Of a stretch of 21,208 bases of DNA, positions 17,201 to 21,208 are shown one piece after another (position 1 is the first letter of the stretch; each line of letters starts with the position of its first letter). The stretch covers positions 1 to 21,208 of the forward strand of contig CAJCIW010000050.1 of NCBI GenBank assembly GCA_903970455.1, written 5' to 3'. The DNA comes from Verrucomicrobiota bacterium. Its GTDB lineage: Bacteria > Chlamydiota > Chlamydiia > Chlamydiales > Rhabdochlamydiaceae. The position numbers and the translations under genes were made by a program. The notes beneath the pieces are model-generated. The model did not search any database. It was not told the origin of the DNA and saw only the letters and a program-made list of their open reading frames with translations.

Positions 17201-17663
17201 CGTCTACTTCCTCGATGGCCCCCCCTCGGGAACCTATACAGATTTAACTTGCGGCGATTGTATTACTCCACCGCCACCACCACCTCCGCCTCCTCCTCCC
17301 CCAGCTCCACCACCTCCTCCTCCTCCGCCACCGCCATCTCCTCCTCCGCCTTCGCCTCCTCCGCCTTCGCCTCCGCCACCCCCTGCTCCACCACCACCGT
17401 CACCACCTCCATCGCCGCCGTCACCACCTTCTCCACCGTCGCCGCCGCCCGCTCCCGTTGTGACACACAAAATTAGACCGCATGGGAAAGGATTTGCGGG
17501 AGTCTGGTCTCCTATGGGCATGAACATCGATTACTATCCAGGGGATATTTTCATTTTTGACCAAATTATGGGCCAAAATGACGACATTTTCTTGTACACG
17601 CCTATGAATGTATTTATTAACTACACGCTAGTACCTCCGCTGGTTACGGATGAGCTTAAATAA
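14283..17663 (+). CDS. TpsA-type secreted exoprotein (filamentous-haemagglutinin N-terminal domain) with Pro-rich stalk
   Basis: Predicted partner substrate of the TpsB upstream; a large surface or secreted protein of 1126 residues. The signal peptide (MQKTFKRLIFSLSMFTAVSQIDA) is followed by the TPS secretion domain, about 24-250. Its hallmarks NRVNG (80-84) and NPAGIMFGP (104-112; classical form NPNGI) nucleate the beta-helix. A long Gly/Ser/Thr/Asn-rich region, probably further beta-helix, follows. There is a short Pro/Ala cluster at about 719-735 and a 63-residue Ser/Ala/Pro stalk at 996-1058 with runs of 12 and 10 prolines. A distinct C-terminal segment of about 68 residues (HKIRPHGKGFAGVW, YYPGDIFIFD) ends the protein. 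An adhesin role is inferred from the family. Start: ATG 14283 has GAGGAAGAGG just upstream and gives a proper signal peptide. ATG 14271, overlapping the tpsB stop, is possible but lacks a ribosome-binding site. Confidence 0.85.
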   Translation: MQKTFKRLIFSLSMFTAVSQIDALPQVHDVAHGTAHVSSAGNELLIQASDQAILNYRHFDVKIDETVRFQMAEASHRILNRVNGDIASHIDGKIFSNGIVYLMNPAGIMFGPDSIVNVSALYAAAGHLSDADFLAHIDRFFDVKGNIELYGTLVGEQIALIGKSILHNGNILADEGQIVLATADSIYLGHEESHLFVKCEKEAIPADACFLESGSPESHLLFHAGVSKAKNIHLYGEKDSLITVAGNLDATTLNGQGGNITVQGEVIKLEEARIDASGTFGGGTVTIGGGEHGQGLYPTAKYTYTDDKTEIFANALERGDGGRIILWADRLTVFEAKLYSRGGSEGGDGGFIETSSGRNFHGIYGRTDPSAPRGKGGVWALDPHSITIRTGTTMPAGVMPGPPCTPEPTTCDGANADYLIDPSVIANAAASTTVVLAGNVGPNSYISLGDNMGASPANLTMMNSGVTLVIDTHDNLGGIGNFYANGSITTSGNLVITAPTILGGTTTFSANNITFNFTLDSAPATNQNLTLNTVAGGVLFQGAVGDSQPLGTLTVNAPGQDVQVFSNIKTTGDIDFNSASVTLHGDSFTSSSGGGINYQGFVNSDTNSSNRNLTLSAAGDIFFNNSVGLSPIGDLFIETADNVTLNFQNDPTQPSHYMRVRSFTQNAGTGDTSFYGSLITSGAPVAQAGGFPPSPPVAGGDVYIETNGAINFYYLVQNPAPPAPPPPAPPPPYNPLTGALFPTSTQTVVIKSVITTTGGRQLNSVPTANNPNAPNGLSGGDVTLISNTSSINLLGIYAGGTPAFPGTSGTGGGGGNVYIESATGTALRGPIFATGGAGMRGGAQDLPTLVFPAQTLNASGADSPGDITLTGPLTLGFNGVILRGGDIFCTAIQSGPLPTPNNLLGIDGSTASTVYLTSLSDLSYFVVDYAQDLNIAGAVSASGIDLYNAGSGNITFDQSVTATDTVAINNQFCVYFLDGPPSGTYTDLTCGDCITPPPPPPPPPPPPAPPPPPPPPPPSPPPPSPPPPSPPPPPAPPPPSPPPSPPSPPSPPSPPPAPVVTHKIRPHGKGFAGVWSPMGMNIDYYPGDIFIFDQIMGQNDDIFLYTPMNVFINYTLVPPLVTDELK
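17268..17456 (+). repeat. CCN/TCN codon tract encoding a Pro-rich stalk
   Basis: 63 codons, all Pro except scattered Ser and Ala, inside the TpsA gene. Pro runs are 12, 10, 4, 4, 5, 4, 3, 2, 2, 2, 3 and a final 1, divided by single Ser or Ala. All four Pro codons are mixed, so the DNA is a C-rich imperfect triplet repeat, not an exact tandem array. The antisense strand reads as a Gly-rich open frame, which is a shadow. Confidence 0.9.
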
Positions 17664-17682
17664 ACGGGAGTTCTGAGGGAAA

Positions 17683-19782
17683 ATGAGATATTTCAATTAC
17701 TTGCTTCCAATTTCTTTAGTGATTTCCCAAATGAGCTTCGCTGACGAGAGCTCTCAATCCCCTGATATCGTCAAATGTGAAACGCCTTACCATGCGATGC
17801 ATATTGGACTGCGTCATACCGAGGCCCGCGGAGTTGGATATTCAAACGGGTATACGACTCTGCAAGGTTTCGGCATTTACAATCGCTCTACGGGATTCAT
17901 GCCGTTTTTAGACCTTCGCGGTCATGTGTTCGATGACGGGAAATTCGCAGGGAATATAGGGGTTGGCGGACGTACATGGCTTTCTTCTGTTCAACACGTC
18001 TTAGGCTATTATGTTTACTATGATGTGAGACAACACCATCATCGTCTCACCCCACAGCAGGTTAGTCCCGGCATTGAATTGCTCGGCGAACGCATGGAAT
18101 ACCGGATGAATGGGTATTTCCCTGTGGGCACCGATAGAAGCCGTCGCTATGGCTACGACTTCGATTCTTTCCATGGCAATCGAATTTTGCTGAAACACAA
18201 GCAACTTCGCGTGCTGACTGGCGGCGACGCAGAAATCGGGGCGCACATCACTCAAAGCGCCAAATTCGATCTCTACGCTGGAGCCGGCCCTTATTATTTT
18301 TCCGCTTCCCATGCCTCTTCCTGGGGAGGGAAAGCGCGCCTGCTCGGACGCTATAAGGAGTACATTTCGTTGGAAGCCTCCTATTCTTACGATCATTTGT
18401 TTCGCAGCATTGTGCAAGGGAGCGTTGCTCTCAATCTTCCCTTGGGCAAAAAACTCAACTACAAAGAGAAGGGATGTCGATCTAAGAATGATCTTGCCCT
18501 CTCTCGTGCGGCATTCGCTCCTTACCGTTTTGAAATTCCTGTGGTCAAACGCACACATATCAAACAAAAAGCGATCAACCCAGCCACAGGCGATCCCTGG
18601 AAGGTGTGGTTCGTCGATAATACGAGCAGTTCCCAAGGCACCTATGAAAGCCCTTTTCCGACGCTTTTCCAGGCAGAATATGCATCAGCGCCTAATGACA
18701 TCATCTATGTTTTTCCAGGGGACGGGACAACGACCGGCATGGACATGGGAATCGCTTTGCAAAACAATCAAGATTTATTCGGCTCAGGCATTGCTCATAC
18801 CATTTCGACAACAAAAGGAAACATTAAGATTCCTGCCTTTTCTGGCAGCTCCCCTGTCATTACCAATACCCCTGGGAGTGTTGTGACACTTGCCAATGGC
18901 AACGAAGTCTCCGGATTTCAGATCATGGTAAGGACAACGGGCTTTTTCGGAATCGACGGCACTTCAGGGGTCAATGGAGCAGACATCAACAACAACTCTT
19001 TCTTTGGAAGTGTGGATTATTCAGGCATTAGGATTGCCGGGCAGGGGGGTGTGGATGTGAAATATAATCAGTTGATCAATTCTGTATCAAAAGCATTGAA
19101 TCTAGGCATAGCTGTTGGTGTCGTCTATGGGACATTTATGGATGCGAATATTTCTGATAATACAATCTCCGGATTCAAAAGCACGGGGATCCTTTTCGGG
19201 CCAAATACAAACCCAACAACGGCATCTGCACAAGCATTAATCGCCGGGAACAATGTTTCCAATTTTGGTTTGCAGGGCATCATATACGTTACCGGCATGC
19301 CCAATTCTACCGTGCAGATCCTCAATAATACTGTCGTGGACAATGCAGGCGGCGTCATGGGTACCATAGGATCGACAGACCAAGGAGCTATTGTTGCCAG
19401 TGTCAATAACGCGCCAGATAGCGGTAATCTCATTATCGACGGCAATACAGTTTTGACGCCGACAACCACACCCCAACAATTTGGCATCACTGCGCAAATT
19501 AATTTCCCAACGGGCGCAAACTTTAAAGCGGTTGTCACCAACAACACAGTCTACACAGGAAGCGGAACGGGCTCTGTGGGAATCAACCTTTTCTCTAGAG
19601 GAAACCTGTGCGCTACGGTATCGGGCAATCAGATTTATTCACAAGCAGCGTCAGGAACAACCGACTTGAATATCTCCACAGTCGGAGCCTCTTCTGTGAT
19701 CAATCTCAATGAGCTAACGAACAACATCGCTGAAAACGTGACCGTTTCGGGCAATGTGAACATCGTCCCCTGTGGCGAGTAA
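17683..19782 (+). CDS. inverse-autotransporter-like barrel fused to a right-handed beta-helix passenger
   Basis: Third gene of the surface-protein operon, 19 nt after TpsA, with GAGGGAAA before its ATG. Of 699 residues, 1-20 form a signal peptide (MRYFNYLLPISLVISQMSFA). About 35-270 resemble the intimin/invasin-type inverse-autotransporter barrel: GNIGVGGRTW, LGYYVYYDVR, SPGIELLGERMEYRMNGYFPVG. From about 310 the sequence changes to WFVDNTSSSQGTYESPFPTL and DIIYVFPGDGT. It then becomes Asn/Gly/Ile-rich repeats (ANISDNTISGFKSTGILFG, VQILNNTVVDNAGG) typical of NosD/pectate-lyase-like parallel beta-helices, continuing to the C-terminus. N-terminal barrel plus C-terminal passenger is the inverse-autotransporter order. 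Intimin-type LysM and Ig-like domains are not seen. An adhesin or surface-enzyme role is inferred; no catalytic residues were recognised. The barrel assignment is by motif memory and needs a profile search. Confidence 0.75.
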   Translation: MRYFNYLLPISLVISQMSFADESSQSPDIVKCETPYHAMHIGLRHTEARGVGYSNGYTTLQGFGIYNRSTGFMPFLDLRGHVFDDGKFAGNIGVGGRTWLSSVQHVLGYYVYYDVRQHHHRLTPQQVSPGIELLGERMEYRMNGYFPVGTDRSRRYGYDFDSFHGNRILLKHKQLRVLTGGDAEIGAHITQSAKFDLYAGAGPYYFSASHASSWGGKARLLGRYKEYISLEASYSYDHLFRSIVQGSVALNLPLGKKLNYKEKGCRSKNDLALSRAAFAPYRFEIPVVKRTHIKQKAINPATGDPWKVWFVDNTSSSQGTYESPFPTLFQAEYASAPNDIIYVFPGDGTTTGMDMGIALQNNQDLFGSGIAHTISTTKGNIKIPAFSGSSPVITNTPGSVVTLANGNEVSGFQIMVRTTGFFGIDGTSGVNGADINNNSFFGSVDYSGIRIAGQGGVDVKYNQLINSVSKALNLGIAVGVVYGTFMDANISDNTISGFKSTGILFGPNTNPTTASAQALIAGNNVSNFGLQGIIYVTGMPNSTVQILNNTVVDNAGGVMGTIGSTDQGAIVASVNNAPDSGNLIIDGNTVLTPTTTPQQFGITAQINFPTGANFKAVVTNNTVYTGSGTGSVGINLFSRGNLCATVSGNQIYSQAASGTTDLNISTVGASSVINLNELTNNIAENVTVSGNVNIVPCGE

Positions 19783-19824
19783 TCACAAACCCAGCCCTTA
19801 TGAGGCCTAGGATTCGTTGCAAAA

Positions 19825-21208
19825 TCAAAAGAACGTCTGATTCTGCGCAGAGTTGTCGTTGACCTGACCGTTTGTCACTGTCGCTTGGGTGAACTGTCCG
19901 ATGTAAATGTGGGGCAGCAAGGAATTCGGCTGAGTAATATACAAATTTTCTCCAGCCCAGTAGTTCGTATTTTTAAACCATTGAATTCCCGCGCTTGCTG
20001 TCATCTTGATATTCATCAGGCTAAAGTCACGCAGCGTCTGGTATTTGGTCATTTGTAAGGTGGTCAATGGCGTTTGCAGGACGAGGTTTGCATACGCATT
20101 CATTCCCAGCCAACAATTAAAATCTTCGGAAATACTCTCTTGATTTCTTCCGAGGGCATTCGGTCGATACTGTAGACCGTTCGCGATGCCATGTCCTTCC
20201 CAAGGGAAACCGTAACGGTCATACGGAAGATCGAGATCGTAGATACCGTTTGCATCCGGGATAGTTGTGAATGGATTATGCACATCCCTCCAAAGAAAAT
20301 CGACCATGTCTCGGACCGTGTATGTTTGACTATCTGCGCCCATAACAGGGAGATTGATCCACAACGATGTGGGGTTATACATCATTTCCCAGTTCGTCAC
20401 CATGGCTGCAGCGACGAGAAAGTATCCTGCGAAGAAATGATGATCATTGTAGACGTAATTGCCAAAATCTTCCCCACTATCCACGTTTTGCTGCAAATTT
20501 GGACCTTTTGCCCAGGTCCCATCTCCTCCGGCTCCATTGACGCAAATTCCTCCGCTTGTGTAATCAGCCACGAAAAACGATGATCCCGGCGTCCTTCCTA
20601 GAAGATATGCCGTCAACACGCTCTTGGCGTTGTCGATAAATGGCTGAGTCTGGGCAATGATCTGAGCTGGAGTAGATCCTGTCTGTTTTAGGAAATAAGC
20701 AATATAAAGCCCTGATTTAGCCAGCATGTAACAGGTTTTCCCCGCATTGTATGCGGCATCAATCTGACTTTCTGGAAAAAAGGGAAGCGGGACAACTTCC
20801 TGTTGAATTTGTGTGAGGGCAGTACTAAGCGCAGTCTGCTGGGATGTCGTAAAGGTTAGAGTGCTGGGGATGAAGAGACCGAAGGGAGTGGCAGTTGTGT
20901 AACCGTACCAGGTCGGCGTTCCCCTTTCGACAAATGTCACAGTTCCGTTGACGGCTTCTGCAGCGTAGAGAGTTCCTTTAATGGTATCATTGTAAATATA
21001 GTTTTGCGGAGTCCCCTGCAAATACTTCCAAAAAGGAAAACAAACCAATGTTTTATTCATCCCATCTCCGGGAGGAACATCCGTGGAAAGAGTATACGTC
21101 CATTCGATCGTATTGGCTGTCGTCGTAATATCTGCCCGGACGGGAACATAGCGGCGGTGGGCCTCGTAAATGCTGATATTGTTTGGAGGAGTAATGGTAT
21201 AACTGGGC
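19825..21208 (-). CDS. endo-beta-1,3-glucanase, glycoside hydrolase family 81 (5' end beyond the window)
   Basis: Predicted to hydrolyse internal beta-1,3-glucan linkages (laminarin, callose, fungal or algal wall glucan). The recognisable GH81 block is DFGNYVYNDHHFFAGYFLVAAA, matching the family's YNDHHFHYGY region (near 20430-20470). Further on come FPWEGHGIANGL and GRNQESISEDFN (near 20115-20215), matching the QESxSE segment that holds conserved acidic residues. An ATG exists at 21060, but the same frame is open without a stop to the window edge. It encodes plausible upstream GH81 sequence (for example YEAHRRYVPVRADI), so the true start lies outside. About 461 codons are visible. The gene converges on the surface-protein operon with a 42-nt gap, in which no good terminator was found. 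A secretion signal cannot be checked here. Confidence 0.85.
   Translation of the reverse strand, partial: PSYTITPPNNISIYEAHRRYVPVRADITTTANTIEWTYTLSTDVPPGDGMNKTLVCFPFWKYLQGTPQNYIYNDTIKGTLYAAEAVNGTVTFVERGTPTWYGYTTATPFGLFIPSTLTFTTSQQTALSTALTQIQQEVVPLPFFPESQIDAAYNAGKTCYMLAKSGLYIAYFLKQTGSTPAQIIAQTQPFIDNAKSVLTAYLLGRTPGSSFFVADYTSGGICVNGAGGDGTWAKGPNLQQNVDSGEDFGNYVYNDHHFFAGYFLVAAAMVTNWEMMYNPTSLWINLPVMGADSQTYTVRDMVDFLWRDVHNPFTTIPDANGIYDLDLPYDRYGFPWEGHGIANGLQYRPNALGRNQESISEDFNCWLGMNAYANLVLQTPLTTLQMTKYQTLRDFSLMNIKMTASAGIQWFKNTNYWAGENLYITQPNSLLPHIYIGQFTQATVTNGQVNDNSAQNQTFF

Noticed and set aside
17234..17527. Gly-rich open frame of 97 codons on the minus strand
   Set aside because: It is the antisense of the Pro codon tract in the TpsA gene; poly-Gly follows automatically from CCN codons.
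19825..21060. Complete glucanase gene starting at ATG 21060
   Set aside because: The frame stays open to the window edge and encodes plausible family sequence, so the gene is partial here.

Overview
The window looks like chromosomal DNA of a Gram-negative bacterium. It carries an LPS heptosyltransferase, a two-partner secretion (TPS) pair and an inverse-autotransporter barrel. The most likely group is the amoeba-associated (environmental) Chlamydiae. This is inference from gene order. A gpsA gene lies beside an AGX1-like UDP-sugar pyrophosphorylase, as CT714/CT715 do in Chlamydia trachomatis. An mnmE gene is followed directly by nth, as CT698/CT697 are. Base composition looks roughly balanced, unlike AT-rich Chlamydia. 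No rRNA, tRNA, CRISPR array, transposase or integrase was seen.

Left part (1-6110, all minus strand): nnr (NAD(P)HX repair) and gpsA (glycerol-3-phosphate dehydrogenase) form one tight pair. After a 213-nt gap comes a second operon, transcribed waaF, then a second GT9-family glycosyltransferase, then the AGX-like UDP-sugar pyrophosphorylase. Its genes are 1 nt apart or overlap, so it reads as an envelope-sugar cassette. A 361-nt spacer follows, holding a likely waaF promoter and a striking inverted repeat with 27-bp arms.

Middle part (6471-9135, minus strand): two tandem paralogues encode secreted seven-bladed YVTN beta-propellers with a C-terminal fibronectin-III-like domain. Both have the same promoter. 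In the ruvC-proximal copy the final domain is out of frame, because an A tract has six A instead of seven.

Then, on the plus strand (9148-12423): the housekeeping genes ruvC-ruvA (Holliday junction), mnmE (tRNA wobble-U modification) and nth (endonuclease III with an incomplete-looking Fe-S cysteine set).

Right part (12460-19782, plus strand): a tightly packed locus for three surface or secreted proteins. It holds a TpsB/FhaC-type outer-membrane transporter, a 1126-residue TpsA exoprotein with a 63-residue Ser/Ala/Pro stalk, and an intimin-like barrel joined to a right-handed beta-helix passenger. This is the least ordinary region and a plausible adhesion system. Convergent to it, and cut by the window edge, is a GH81 endo-beta-1,3-glucanase.
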